Shown in pieces: positions 48,618 to 56,793 of a DNA stretch of 64,000 bases. This stretch comes from Leifsonia shinshuensis (GTDB lineage: Bacteria; Actinomycetota; Actinomycetes; Actinomycetales; Microbacteriaceae). Each line of letters starts with the position of its first letter. Positions within the stretch are counted from its first letter, which is position 1. A program made the translations under genes and the position numbers. The notes under the pieces are model-generated. The model saw only the letters and a list, made by a program, of their open reading frames with translations. It was not told the DNA's origin and made no database searches. The stretch is taken from NCBI RefSeq assembly GCF_022606355.1, contig NZ_JAHHZQ010000001.1, positions 992,001-1,056,000 on the forward strand, read 5' to 3'.

Positions 48618-49682
48618 TCAACCGCCGCTCGGGCACCCCGCCGCGAGCTCGGCGAACACCTCGCCTGCGTCGTCGAACCGCGACAACCCCGCACTCTGTC
48701 CCATCCAGAGCGAGAGCAGCTCCGGGCGGTCCCCCTGCTCCTGCGCCGCGCGACGGAACACGCCGGTCAGGATGTTCTGCAGCGGGAAGCTCGCACCGGC
48801 GCGACTGTGCTCGATCGCCCGCACGGCGCGATTCGGGAGGCCGCGTGCAACCCGACCGCTCATGGCCCGCGTGAGCACGGTGTCGTTGGCCAGCGCGGTG
48901 CGGATGCGCGCGCGGTGAGCAGCCGGAGCCGCGGACTGGACCGTGGCGAGGAACACCGTGCCCGCCTGCACAGCCGACGCGCCCAGCGCGAACGCGGCGG
49001 CCACACCCCGGCGGTCGGCGACGCCGCCGGCCGCGATCACGGGGATCTCGACCGCGTCGACGACCTGCGGGATGAGCGAGAGTCCGCCGACCAGGCTCCG
49101 TTCCGGCTCGAGGAGGAACGAGGGCCGGTGACCCGCGGCCTCGGCTCCGGAGGCGACCACGGCATCCACTCCGCCGGCCTCCAGCGCCCGCGCCTCGGCA
49201 ACCGTCGTCGCGGCACCGATGACGACGATCCCGCGGCGGTGCGCCTCCTCGATCACGTCGGCCGAGGGCACTCCGAACACGAAGGACAGGGCCGCGGGCC
49301 GCGCGTCGAGAGCAGCCTCCAGCTGCTCGTCGAACCGAGGCAGCGGCGCCACGGGCCAATCGGGAGTCCGCACCCCGGCTTCCGCGTACAGCTCGGCCAT
49401 CCCCTCGACGGCGCGGTCGAACTCCGCGCGGTCGAAGTCGCCGGGATCGCGCTCGCCGGCCTCCCGATGCGGCAGCCACAGGTTCAGGGCGAACGGGCGC
49501 TCGGTCCGCGCACGAAGCTCGGCGGCGACCGCGCGGATGCGGCCCCCGTCGTAGCCGTACAGACCGAAGGAGCCCAGGCCTCCCGCCTCGCTCACCGCTG
49601 CGGTCAGGTCGACGGACGAGAGCCCGCCGAACGGTCCCAGCACCACCGGCACGTCGATTCCGAGCTCACTGGTCAGGCTCAT
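48618..49682 (-). CDS. Nitronate monooxygenase-type flavoprotein
   Basis: 354 residues, FMN TIM barrel of the 2-nitropropane dioxygenase family. Blocks: VPVVLGPFGGLSSVDLTAAV at the N-terminus, FVFGVPSADVIEEAHRRGI, VVASGAEAAGHR (active-site glycine/histidine region) and IPVIAAGGVADRRG with ALGASAVQAGTVFLA for phosphate binding. It probably oxidises nitronates such as propionate 3-nitronate. ATG at 49682 with GGGAG upstream. A MarR-type palindrome (49725-49738) sits 43 bases before the start. Confidence 0.9.
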   Translation of the reverse strand: MSLTSELGIDVPVVLGPFGGLSSVDLTAAVSEAGGLGSFGLYGYDGGRIRAVAAELRARTERPFALNLWLPHREAGERDPGDFDRAEFDRAVEGMAELYAEAGVRTPDWPVAPLPRFDEQLEAALDARPAALSFVFGVPSADVIEEAHRRGIVVIGAATTVAEARALEAGGVDAVVASGAEAAGHRPSFLLEPERSLVGGLSLIPQVVDAVEIPVIAAGGVADRRGVAAAFALGASAVQAGTVFLATVQSAAPAAHRARIRTALANDTVLTRAMSGRVARGLPNRAVRAIEHSRAGASFPLQNILTGVFRRAAQEQGDRPELLSLWMGQSAGLSRFDDAGEVFAELAAGCPSGG

Positions 49683-49724
49683 GCGCACGTCTCCCGATCC
49701 GGGCGATTCCGCGAAGAGAGTTCA

Positions 49725-49738
49725 TTGCGCAATCGCAA
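49725..49738 (-). promoter_or_regulatory. Candidate MarR operator before nitronate monooxygenase
   Basis: TTGCGCAATCGCAA: arms TTGCG/CGCAA as in the palindrome at 44672-44685, differing only in the middle. Its place in the promoter region suggests the MarR protein encoded 4.4 kb away also controls this gene. Confidence 0.5.
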
Positions 49739-49882
49739 CCATTGGCGTCCCACCGATCATATCGGCGGATCGCCGCGCCGGGACGCGTGGAAGCGCGCCC
49801 GTATGACCGTCGCCGCGATCAGCATTTCGAACCATCCGGACCGCCCGGTGCGGCCGGGCCTCGCGACCGGTAGCGTCGTGGT

Positions 49883-50575
49883 GTGGATGCAGCGGGCGAG
49901 GCGGTGATCGAGGTTCCGACCGCGGCCGGCCCCGGGCGGCTGACCGTGGTCGCGGCCGCGCGGCCTCGTGCGGTCCTCTGGCTCGGCCACGGCGCCGGCG
50001 GCGGGATCGGCGCCGTCGATCTCACGGTACTCGCGTCCGCGCTCCCCTCCGGCGGGATCACCGTCGTGCGCTACGAGCAGCCGTGGCGGGTCGCGGGCAA
50101 GCGCGTGGCCTCGCGGCCGGCCGCGCTCGACGCGGCGTGGCTCGAGACCGCGCCCGTCGTCGACGAGTTCGCCGGCGGCCTGCCAGTGATCGCGGGCGGC
50201 CGGAGCGCAGGAGCGCGCGTGGCCTGCCGCACAGCGGGTGCCGCGGGCGCGGTGGCCGTGCTGTGCCTCGCGTTCCCCCTCCATCCTCCCGGTCGCCCCG
50301 AGGCCTCGCGCCTCGACGAGCTGTTGACGCCGACCGTGCCCGTGCTCGTGCTGCAGGGCGACCGCGACACGTTCGGCGCCGCCGAGGTGCTTCGCAGCGA
50401 GGTCGAGTCGGCGTCCGGGTCGCACGACGTGCGCATCGTGACGGTGCCCGGCGCCGACCACGGGATGAAGACGCTGAAGTCGTCGCCGCTCGGCGCCCGC
50501 GACGTGCGCGAGTTGATCGTGGCGAGCGCCGCCGCCTTCATCGATCACGTGCTCGTCACGCCCGCTTCTCCGTAA
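49883..50575 (+). CDS. Alpha/beta-hydrolase (KANL3/Tex30-like)
   Basis: 230 residues. The nucleophile elbow is AGGRSAGARVA (serine in GRSAG), the acid lies in LVLQGDRDTFG and the histidine in VPGADHGMKTL, so a full catalytic triad is present. The N-terminal LWLGHGAGGG provides the oxyanion region. GTG start at 49883. Substrate unknown; family members are mostly uncharacterised. Confidence 0.82.
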   Translation: MDAAGEAVIEVPTAAGPGRLTVVAAARPRAVLWLGHGAGGGIGAVDLTVLASALPSGGITVVRYEQPWRVAGKRVASRPAALDAAWLETAPVVDEFAGGLPVIAGGRSAGARVACRTAGAAGAVAVLCLAFPLHPPGRPEASRLDELLTPTVPVLVLQGDRDTFGAAEVLRSEVESASGSHDVRIVTVPGADHGMKTLKSSPLGARDVRELIVASAAAFIDHVLVTPASP

Positions 50576-50662
50576 CCGCCCGCCCCGCACTCCCCTCTCC
50601 CCTCTCCCGCCTGCCCTTCGGCGGACGCTTCTGCGCGCTCCCGAGAAAGTTCGCTATTCAGT

Positions 50663-50704
50663 GTTGCTATCTACCGGTACTCGGCGTTACTATCTAGTGG
50701 TAGT
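50663..50704 (+). promoter_or_regulatory. Direct repeats upstream of the PadR operon
   Basis: GTTGCTATCTACCGGTA (50663-50679) and GTTACTATCTAGTGGTA (50686-50702) are related 17-mers spaced 23 bases, about two helical turns. They lie 32 bases before the PadR gene and are candidate PadR sites. The AT-rich stretch also fits a promoter. Confidence 0.5.
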
Positions 50705-50733
50705 CAACAGCACTGAGTAGTTAGGAGGAGGTC

Positions 50734-51063
50734 GTGGGCAAGCAGACCACGGAGATGCTCAAGGGCACGCTCGAAGGCATCGTCCTCGCCATCCTGTCGA
50801 CCCGGTCCGCGTACGGATACGAGATCACCTCGTGGCTGCGCGACCAGGGCTTCGACGACATCGCCGAGGGCACCGTGTACGCCCTGCTCGTCCGAGTGGA
50901 GCAGCGCGGCCTCGTCGACGTGGAGAAGGTCCCCTCCGAGAAGGGACCGCCCCGCAAGGTGTACTCGCTCAACGCAGCGGGACGCGAATACCTCGAAGAA
51001 TTCTGGAGGACCTGGAGCTTCCTCGCAGAACGGCTTGAACAGCTCCGAGATGGAGGCAAGTGA
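50734..51063 (+). CDS. PadR-family transcriptional regulator
   Basis: 109 residues, short PadR type: winged helix in YGYEITSWLRDQGFDDIAEG and TVYALLVRVEQRGLV, then a C-terminal dimer helix. GTG start at 50734 after AGGAGG. First gene of a four-gene unit (PadR, DUF1048, ABC ATPase, ABC permease); such PadR proteins usually repress the linked exporter until a toxic ligand appears. Confidence 0.93.
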   Translation: MGKQTTEMLKGTLEGIVLAILSTRSAYGYEITSWLRDQGFDDIAEGTVYALLVRVEQRGLVDVEKVPSEKGPPRKVYSLNAAGREYLEEFWRTWSFLAERLEQLRDGGK

Positions 51064-51064
51064 A

Positions 51065-51439
51065 ATGGCACCGAAGTGGATCGAGCTGGTCACCGGCTCG
51101 CTCGAGCAGAAGAAGCAGTACCGGCAGCTCAAGGCCCGCCTGGAGGCTCTCCCCGAGCCCTACAACAGCGTGGCGAAGGCGGTCAACCGCTACCTCATGT
51201 ACAACGGCGGCATCGTCGACGGCGACACGATCATGACGATGATGGGCGACTTCGTCGACCTCTTCGAGCGCGCGGCCACCGACAGCACTCCGATCCGCGA
51301 GATCGTCGGCGACGACCCCGTCGAGTTCGCGGACGAGTTCGCCGCCGCCTACGTCGGCACGCGCTGGATCGACAAGGAGCGCGCCCGTCTCACCGAGGCC
51401 GTCGAGGCGGCCGAACGAGCCCAGGAGAAGGAATCATGA
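51065..51439 (+). CDS. DUF1048 family protein
   Basis: 124 residues, helical, with KWIELVTGSLEQKKQYRQLK and MYNGGIVDGDTIMTMMGDFV typical of the family. ATG at 51065 with GGAGGCAAG upstream. The DUF1048 gene is regularly found between PadR regulators and ABC exporters; its role is unknown. The stop overlaps the ATPase ATG. Confidence 0.88.
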   Translation: MAPKWIELVTGSLEQKKQYRQLKARLEALPEPYNSVAKAVNRYLMYNGGIVDGDTIMTMMGDFVDLFERAATDSTPIREIVGDDPVEFADEFAAAYVGTRWIDKERARLTEAVEAAERAQEKES

Positions 51440-52245
51440 CCCCGACCACGACAGCCGCCCCGGCCATCCAGGTGCGCGGCCTCGAGAAGTCCTACAAAGA
51501 CGTTCACGTGCTGCGAGGCGTCGACTTCGAGGTCGAGAAGGGCACGATCTTCGGCCTCCTCGGCTCGAACGGCGCAGGCAAGACCACCGCGGTGAAGATC
51601 CTGTCGACTCTGCTCAAGGGCGACAACGGAACCGCGACCGTCAACGGGTTCGACGTCGCCCGCCAGTCGGACGACGTGCGGAGGTCGATCAGCCTCACCG
51701 GGCAGTTCGCCGCCGTCGACGAGATCCTCAGCGGACGCGAGAACCTCATCCTGGTCGCCCGGCTCCGCCACCTGAAGAACCCCGCCGGCATCGCCGACGA
51801 CCTCCTCGCCCGGTTCTCACTGACCGAGGCGGGCGGCCGCAAGGTCGGCACCTACTCGGGCGGCATGCGCCGTCGGCTCGACATCGCGATGAGCCTCATC
51901 GGCGAGCCGCCGGTGGTGTTCCTCGACGAGCCGACGACCGGGCTCGACCCGCAAGCGCGCCTCGAGGTGTGGGAGACGGTCAAGCGTCTCGCCGAGCGCG
52001 GCACGACCGTACTGCTCACCACGCAGTATCTCGACGAGGCCGAGCAGCTCGCCGACCGCATCGCGATCCTCCATGAGGGCCGCATCATCGCGAACGGCAC
52101 GCTCGACGACCTCAAGAAGCTCCTCCCGCCGGCGAAGGTCGAATACGTGGAGAAGCAGCCCAGCCTGGAGGACGTGTTCCTCGCCATCGTCGGGCCGTCG
52201 GCCTCCCCGGAGACCGCCTCCCCCGCACCCTCGAAGGAGTCCTGA
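51436..52245 (+). CDS. ABC exporter ATPase (daunorubicin-resistance DrrA type)
   Basis: 269 residues. Walker A GSNGAGKTTAVKIL, signature YSGGMRRRLDIAMSL, Walker B VVFLDEPTTGLDPQ and switch histidine replaced by Gln in LLTTQYLDEAEQL, as is usual in DrrA. The C-terminus is short. ATG at 51436 overlaps the DUF1048 stop; the stop overlaps the permease ATG. Probably exports a drug or lipid-like compound. Confidence 0.93.
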   Translation: MTPTTTAAPAIQVRGLEKSYKDVHVLRGVDFEVEKGTIFGLLGSNGAGKTTAVKILSTLLKGDNGTATVNGFDVARQSDDVRRSISLTGQFAAVDEILSGRENLILVARLRHLKNPAGIADDLLARFSLTEAGGRKVGTYSGGMRRRLDIAMSLIGEPPVVFLDEPTTGLDPQARLEVWETVKRLAERGTTVLLTTQYLDEAEQLADRIAILHEGRIIANGTLDDLKKLLPPAKVEYVEKQPSLEDVFLAIVGPSASPETASPAPSKES

Positions 52246-53021
52246 TGTCCACCGCCACATTCGTCGCAGACACCACGGTCCTGACCGGCCGGTCCATGAA
52301 GCACATCACGCGCAGCCTGGACACCATCATCACGGTCACGATCACGCCGATCGCCCTCATGCTGCTGTTCGTGTTCGTCCTGGGCGGCGCGATCAGCACC
52401 GGGCCGGACTCCGGTTCGTACGTGAACTACCTGCTGCCGGGGATCCTGCTGATCACGATCGCATCGGGCATCTCGTACACGTCCTACCGGCTGTTCATGG
52501 ACCTGCAGGGCGGGATCTTCGAGCGATTCCAGTCCATGCCCATCTCCCGCTCGAGCGTGCTCTGGGCGCACGTGCTCACGTCGCTCGTGTCCAACATGAT
52601 CTCCGTCGTGCTGGTCGTGCTGGTGGCGCTGCTGATCGGCTTCCGCACCGGGGCGAGCGTGCTCGCCTGGCTGGGCGTCGCCGGCATCCTGGTGCTGTTC
52701 ACCCTGGCGCTGACCTGGGTGGCGGTCATCGCCGGCCTGTCGGCGAAGAGCGTGGACGGTGCGGGAGCGTTCGCCTACCCGCTGATCTTCCTGCCCTTCA
52801 TCAGCTCGGCGTTCGTCCCCACGAGCAGCATGCCGGCGCCGGTCGCGTGGTTCGCCGAGCATCAGCCGGTGACGCCGATCGTCGACACGATCCGGGCGCT
52901 CTTCGCGCAGCAGCCGGTCAACGGCGACATCTGGATCGCACTGGCCTGGTGCGTCGGCATCCTCGTCGTCGCCTATGGCTTCGCGATGTCGATCTACCGG
53001 CGGCGGATCAGCCGCGGGTGA
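52245..53021 (+). CDS. ABC-2 type exporter permease (DrrB type)
   Basis: 258 residues with six membrane helices; blocks YVNYLLPGILLITIASGISY, RFQSMPISRSSVLWAHVL and FLPFISSAFVPTSSMP are typical of ABC-2 DrrB-like permeases. Starts on the last base of the ATPase stop. A hairpin terminator follows. Confidence 0.92.
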   Translation: MSTATFVADTTVLTGRSMKHITRSLDTIITVTITPIALMLLFVFVLGGAISTGPDSGSYVNYLLPGILLITIASGISYTSYRLFMDLQGGIFERFQSMPISRSSVLWAHVLTSLVSNMISVVLVVLVALLIGFRTGASVLAWLGVAGILVLFTLALTWVAVIAGLSAKSVDGAGAFAYPLIFLPFISSAFVPTSSMPAPVAWFAEHQPVTPIVDTIRALFAQQPVNGDIWIALAWCVGILVVAYGFAMSIYRRRISRG

Positions 53022-53048
53022 GCCAGGGTCTCCATCCCCCGGCACGGG

Positions 53049-53080
53049 AACGGCCGTCGATCTTCGGGTCGACGGCCGTT
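53049..53080 (+). terminator. Hairpin terminator after the PadR-ABC operon
   Basis: Perfect 12-bp stem (53049-53060 with 53069-53080), 8-nt loop, followed by CTGTTCGTCT; 28 bases after the permease stop. Confidence 0.85.
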
Positions 53081-53139
53081 CTGTTCGTCTGGTCGCGGTG
53101 GCGCGTGCCGGTCGCGGTGCCGTGCCGTATGCTCGCGCA

Positions 53140-53976
53140 ATGGGGAATCGTGGGGCCGCCGCGCGCATACTGTCCGTCGTCGCTGCCGCGGCCATCGTGG
53201 CGTCCGCCGTCTCGGGATGCACGCTGCTGGCACGGCCCGCGACCGGCTCGACGCCGACCCCCACGGCGAGCGCCGAACCGGTGCCGCTCCCGCAGCAGCT
53301 GCCGCACACGCTCGTGGCGGGCCAGACCCTCGCGACCGGGAGGCTCGCGGCGGTGCCCCACGACCCGATCGACAGCCCGCGGGCGACGGATCCGCTGACC
53401 GGCGAAGTGCGGGTCGTCGTCGACTCGGCCCTGCGCATCGAGGTGCGCGTGCGCCCCGACCACCCGGTGGACGTCGATCCGGACAACCCGGGTCTCGAGC
53501 TCACGAGCGACCGCTACGACGGCGGACCCGCAGCGGTCCAGGACAGCCGCCACCCCCTCGGCCACGGAATCGGCGAGAAGCTGCAGACGGACCCCGACGG
53601 CGAGCTCGTGATGCCGGTCATGCCCGGGACACGGCAGGATCTCGGCGACTTGAGCTACTTCCATTCGCTCGTCGCGACCGTGCCGGGCGACGAGCGGGCG
53701 GTCGCGGCCGCCGCGCTCACCTGGACGACAGCGTCGCCGTTCCCCGACCTCCACCCGGCCGACGGCGGCGCCATCCCGTTCGCACGCGGGACGACGATCG
53801 TCGACGGTGGCGCACTGACCGGGTATGTGCCCAATCCATACGACACCCTCTTCGCGGTCTCCCAACGCTTCGGTATCCGCGTGGTCGAGCTGATCTACCT
53901 GAACCCCTGGCTCGGGTACATCGACCCCCAGCTGAAGAGCGGGATCGCGATCAACCTGGATCCGGCACGGCGCTGA
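53140..53976 (+). CDS. Lipoprotein with a C-terminal LysM-like segment
   Basis: 278 residues. Lipoprotein signal with AVSGC and lipidated C27. A Thr/Pro linker precedes an extracellular region of unknown fold. The last 50 residues (YVPNPYDTLFAVSQRFGIRV, then ELIYLNPWLG) resemble a LysM repeat, which would bind peptidoglycan. ATG at 53140. Single gene. Function unknown. Confidence 0.7.
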   Translation: MGNRGAAARILSVVAAAAIVASAVSGCTLLARPATGSTPTPTASAEPVPLPQQLPHTLVAGQTLATGRLAAVPHDPIDSPRATDPLTGEVRVVVDSALRIEVRVRPDHPVDVDPDNPGLELTSDRYDGGPAAVQDSRHPLGHGIGEKLQTDPDGELVMPVMPGTRQDLGDLSYFHSLVATVPGDERAVAAAALTWTTASPFPDLHPADGGAIPFARGTTIVDGGALTGYVPNPYDTLFAVSQRFGIRVVELIYLNPWLGYIDPQLKSGIAINLDPARR

Positions 53977-53987
53977 GGCGGCGGCCC

Positions 53988-54554
53988 TCAGTCGAGCGCG
54001 CGGCGCATGATCCAGCGGACGCTGCCCCCGGAGTGCGCGTCGGTGGCCTGCAGGCGGCTGAACCCGTGCTTCTCGAAGAGCTCGACGGTGCCGACGTAGC
54101 CGCTGATCACATCCACCCGCGCGCCGGCGGTCTCGACGGGGTAGCCCTCCACGAGCACCGCGCCGTTCTCGCGCGCGTGCTCGACGGCGCCGTCGAGGAG
54201 GTCGTGCATCAGCCCGCGTCTGCGGAAGCCGCCGCGCACCACGAAGCAGACGATCGACCACGGGTCGAGTTCTTCGTCGATGTGCGGGATGGTGCGCGAG
54301 TTCATCAGGCGACGGTAGGTCGACTTGGGCGCGACGGAGCACCAGCCCGCGACCTCCCCGTCGGCGTACACCAGCACTCCCGGGCCCGGCTCGGTCTCGC
54401 ACTCGTGCTGCATGTACTCGATGCGCTCGGCCATGCCGAGTCGAGCATCGCGGTAGGACATGCATACGCAGCCACCGCCGCCCGGCTTGCGGGGCACCAT
54501 GAAGCTGGCGAAATCGTCCCAGCGACCGGTCGCGGGCAGAACGTCGATGGCCAT
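53988..54554 (-). CDS. GNAT-family N-acetyltransferase
   Basis: 188 residues. The acyl-CoA-binding region is SIVCFVVRGGFRRRGLMHDL (motif A with the R-x-x-G turn) and the late strand-helix is GYVGTVELFEKHGFSRL. An N-terminal GGGGCVCMSY segment with two cysteines is characteristic of this subgroup. ATG at 54554. Substrate unknown. Convergent with the lipoprotein gene, 11 bases apart. Confidence 0.85.
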   Translation of the reverse strand: MAIDVLPATGRWDDFASFMVPRKPGGGGCVCMSYRDARLGMAERIEYMQHECETEPGPGVLVYADGEVAGWCSVAPKSTYRRLMNSRTIPHIDEELDPWSIVCFVVRGGFRRRGLMHDLLDGAVEHARENGAVLVEGYPVETAGARVDVISGYVGTVELFEKHGFSRLQATDAHSGGSVRWIMRRALD

Positions 54555-54659
54555 GGCCCGAGCGTAGCGGGGACGGCCGACAGTGCCGACGCCCGCGTGG
54601 CCGTCCCTGTTCTGGCGTGTCCGTCCTTCTGGGGGCCGGGGCGGCGAGAGGATCGTGGG

Positions 54660-55202
54660 GTGTCCAGTGACCTCCTCATGCGCATCCACTCCCCCGAGTT
54701 CCAGGCGATGTCGGAGCGGGTGCTGCGGGCGACCGAGCTGACGTCGCGCTTGAACGTGCTGCCCTTCGACGACGAGGCGGGCAAGGCCACGCTGTTCGAG
54801 CAGATCCTGGGGCGGCCCCTGCCGGACCGGGTGACGATCTACCCGCCGTTCTTCACCGACCACGGGCTCAACCTGGAGCTGGCCGAACGGGTCTTCATCA
54901 ACCAGAACTGCACGTTCCTCGACTACGCGGGCATCCGGCTGGCGCCGCGCGTGATGATCGCGCCCCGGGTCACCTTCATCACGGTCGGGCACCCCGTCGA
55001 TGTGGACGACCGCCGCATCTGGCTGACCGGCGGCCCGATCGACGTCGCCGAGAACGTGTGGATCGGCGCGGGCGCGACGATCCTCCCCGGCGTCAGCATC
55101 GGCCGCGACGCGGTGATCGCGGCCGGCGCCGTGGTCGCGGAGGACGTTCCGGCGGGGACCCTCGTGGCGGGGCCGAAGGGCCGGGTGGTCCGCGAGTTCT
55201 GA
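54660..55202 (+). CDS. Sugar O-acetyltransferase (maltose/galactoside acetyltransferase type)
   Basis: 180 residues. Left-handed beta-helix hexapeptide repeats run from about residue 75 (VFINQNCTFLDYAGIRLAPR) to the end (WIGAGATILPGVSIGRDAVI). The catalytic histidine is in FITVGHPVD. The N-terminal helix region fits the maltose-acetyltransferase family, though shorter than usual. GTG start at 54660 with GAGAGG upstream. Acetyl acceptor not known. Confidence 0.85.
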   Translation: MSSDLLMRIHSPEFQAMSERVLRATELTSRLNVLPFDDEAGKATLFEQILGRPLPDRVTIYPPFFTDHGLNLELAERVFINQNCTFLDYAGIRLAPRVMIAPRVTFITVGHPVDVDDRRIWLTGGPIDVAENVWIGAGATILPGVSIGRDAVIAAGAVVAEDVPAGTLVAGPKGRVVREF

Positions 55203-55221
55203 CGCCCGCTCCTCTCGCTGC

Positions 55222-55240
55222 GCGGCAAATGAGGCGTCTG
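55222..55240. repeat. Second copy of an intergenic 19-mer
   Basis: GCGGCAAATGAGGCGTCTG matches 11852-11870 at 18 of 19 positions. Here the right arm of the palindrome is degenerate. It lies 20 bases after the acetyltransferase stop. Confidence 0.6.
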
Positions 55241-55322
55241 GGGCGCTCTCTCGTCTCCTTCGGCGCACGTGCGTGCGGCTGGGTAGCGCCACGGCCGCCG
55301 CACCGGCGTATGGTGCGGCACC

Positions 55323-55922
55323 ATGGACGACATCACGCATCCGCCGGGCACCACCCGGCGTCCGGAACGTTCGGAGCTCGCCGACTTCGCCGACCGGCTC
55401 CGCGGGCAGCTGGCCGGCCTGCCGGTCGGCGAGTTCCCCGGCACGATCGCCACGATCGACGCCGGCCACCTGGCTCGCGACCTCGGCACCGGGGTCGCCC
55501 TCACCCTCCCCTCGGCCATCGCCACCGGCGACGTGCTGTTCGCGCCCGACCTCAACCCGGCGTTCTTCTACTCGTGGGACGTCCACCCGAGCCAGCCGCC
55601 GGACTGGTTCCGGATCTCGCTGCGCTTCACGCCGGCGGACTTCGGCATCACCGAGCCGCGCGCCTACGACATCTCCTGGACGGTGGTCCCGTTCTTCCTC
55701 GACCCCGGCGCGGTGGTGACGGTCGAGGCGTCGGCGAACACGGGCGCGGCGCCCGCGAGCTGGACGCTCGACCAGCCGCAGGTGCGCACCCTCCACGTCG
55801 GCACCGCGTCGATCGAGCCGGGCGACACCGTGCACGTCGACCTCGTGCGGGGCAGCGCAGAAGGCAGCTGGATCTGGTTGCAGACGACGATCGGGTATGC
55901 GCCGCTGACGTCGGAGGGGTGA
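55323..55922 (+). CDS. Hypothetical protein
   Basis: 199 residues, no signal or membrane segment, predicted mainly beta in the second half (RISLRFTPADFGITEPRAYD). Codon use matches its neighbours and a complete ATG-stop frame exists, but the ribosome site is weak. No family recognised. Confidence 0.65.
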   Translation: MDDITHPPGTTRRPERSELADFADRLRGQLAGLPVGEFPGTIATIDAGHLARDLGTGVALTLPSAIATGDVLFAPDLNPAFFYSWDVHPSQPPDWFRISLRFTPADFGITEPRAYDISWTVVPFFLDPGAVVTVEASANTGAAPASWTLDQPQVRTLHVGTASIEPGDTVHVDLVRGSAEGSWIWLQTTIGYAPLTSEG

Positions 55923-55981
55923 CGCGGGCGGGGTCGGATGCGGGGCGCGCCGCGAACCGCCGACGGGCCCGATGGACGTAC

Positions 55982-56269
55982 CTACACGTCGGACAGCGAG
56001 GGGTCGTGCCACACGTCCTCGTAGCCCGGAGCGACCACGAATCGCGAACCGGGAGGCGACTCCAGCACTCGACCGAGCAGAGGCAAGCGCTCCAGCACGT
56101 GGCTCAGATGCCACGGCAGGAAGAAGTCGTCGGCATCCGAGAGCTCGCCCGTCCACAGGTACCACCCGGTGGTGTGGGTGGTGGGCGGGTGGCGGAGGCC
56201 GTGAACGGGCCAGCTCCAGGCGCCGCCGATCAGGGACAGGGACGCGCCCACCGTGAGTTCACCGTCCAT
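55982..56269 (-). CDS. Small protein resembling immunity-type families
   Basis: 95 residues. The block TGWYLWTGELSDADDFFLPW and the ending PPGSRFVVAPGYEDVW resemble small cytosolic proteins found in toxin-immunity gene clusters; I cannot name the family with certainty. The ATG at 56269 has GGAGGA six bases upstream and is preferred over a GTG eight codons earlier. No partner toxin is visible nearby. Confidence 0.6.
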   Translation of the reverse strand: MDGELTVGASLSLIGGAWSWPVHGLRHPPTTHTTGWYLWTGELSDADDFFLPWHLSHVLERLPLLGRVLESPPGSRFVVAPGYEDVWHDPSLSDV

Positions 56270-56375
56270 CTGCGGTCCTCCGATCTCGGTCACAGGGAAG
56301 GGGGTTTCGTCGGCTTCCGTCGGGCGCCGCGACCGCGATGCTCCGAGCCGACAGCACCACCGCGGGGCGTCGGCG

Positions 56376-56714
56376 TCAGAAGTGCGGAACCGCGAACCCG
56401 CCAGAAAACAGCACCGCCCCCAGCCCGACCACCGCGAGCCCCACCAGCAGAACGTAGGCGAGCAGACGCATCCCTTCGAACGGTCGACGGGTGCCGGCTG
56501 TGGCGATCAGGACGGCGACCGGTACGAGCATGAGAGCGCCGAAGGTGAGCGCCGGTGCGACGCGGACGTCATCGGCGGGGCACGGATACGCGAGCGCACA
56601 CACCGTGGGGACGCCCTGAGCAAGCCACATCAGCAGCCAGGTCGCGATCAGTATCCCGATCGCCGGAAGGGCCTTCGGGCCGACACTCGAGTGGGCGGAT
56701 CCGCTGGGTCCCAT
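56376..56714 (-). CDS. Small three-helix membrane protein
   Basis: 112 residues with three membrane helices (about 16-34, 52-72, 82-104). Two cysteines in the first loop (VCALAYPCPADD) may form an extracellular disulfide. Function unknown. Confidence 0.65.
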   Translation of the reverse strand: MGPSGSAHSSVGPKALPAIGILIATWLLMWLAQGVPTVCALAYPCPADDVRVAPALTFGALMLVPVAVLIATAGTRRPFEGMRLLAYVLLVGLAVVGLGAVLFSGGFAVPHF

Positions 56715-56793
56715 AGAGCCACTCTCTCAGATCCGCGGCGAAACGGGCACAGGCGCTCCTGATACCCCGGCGCGCGCCCCGCGAGCGCTCCCG

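Noticed and set aside
47083-49479. Extension of surface protein copy B upstream to 49479
   Set aside because: The extension overlaps the nitronate monooxygenase gene in another frame of the same strand and would remove the Tat leader from the N-terminus.
54570-54607. 9-bp inverted repeat (GGGACGGCC/GGCCGTCCC) between two divergent genes
   Set aside because: It lies at gene 5' ends in GC-rich DNA, with no recurrence or consensus to call it an operator or terminator.
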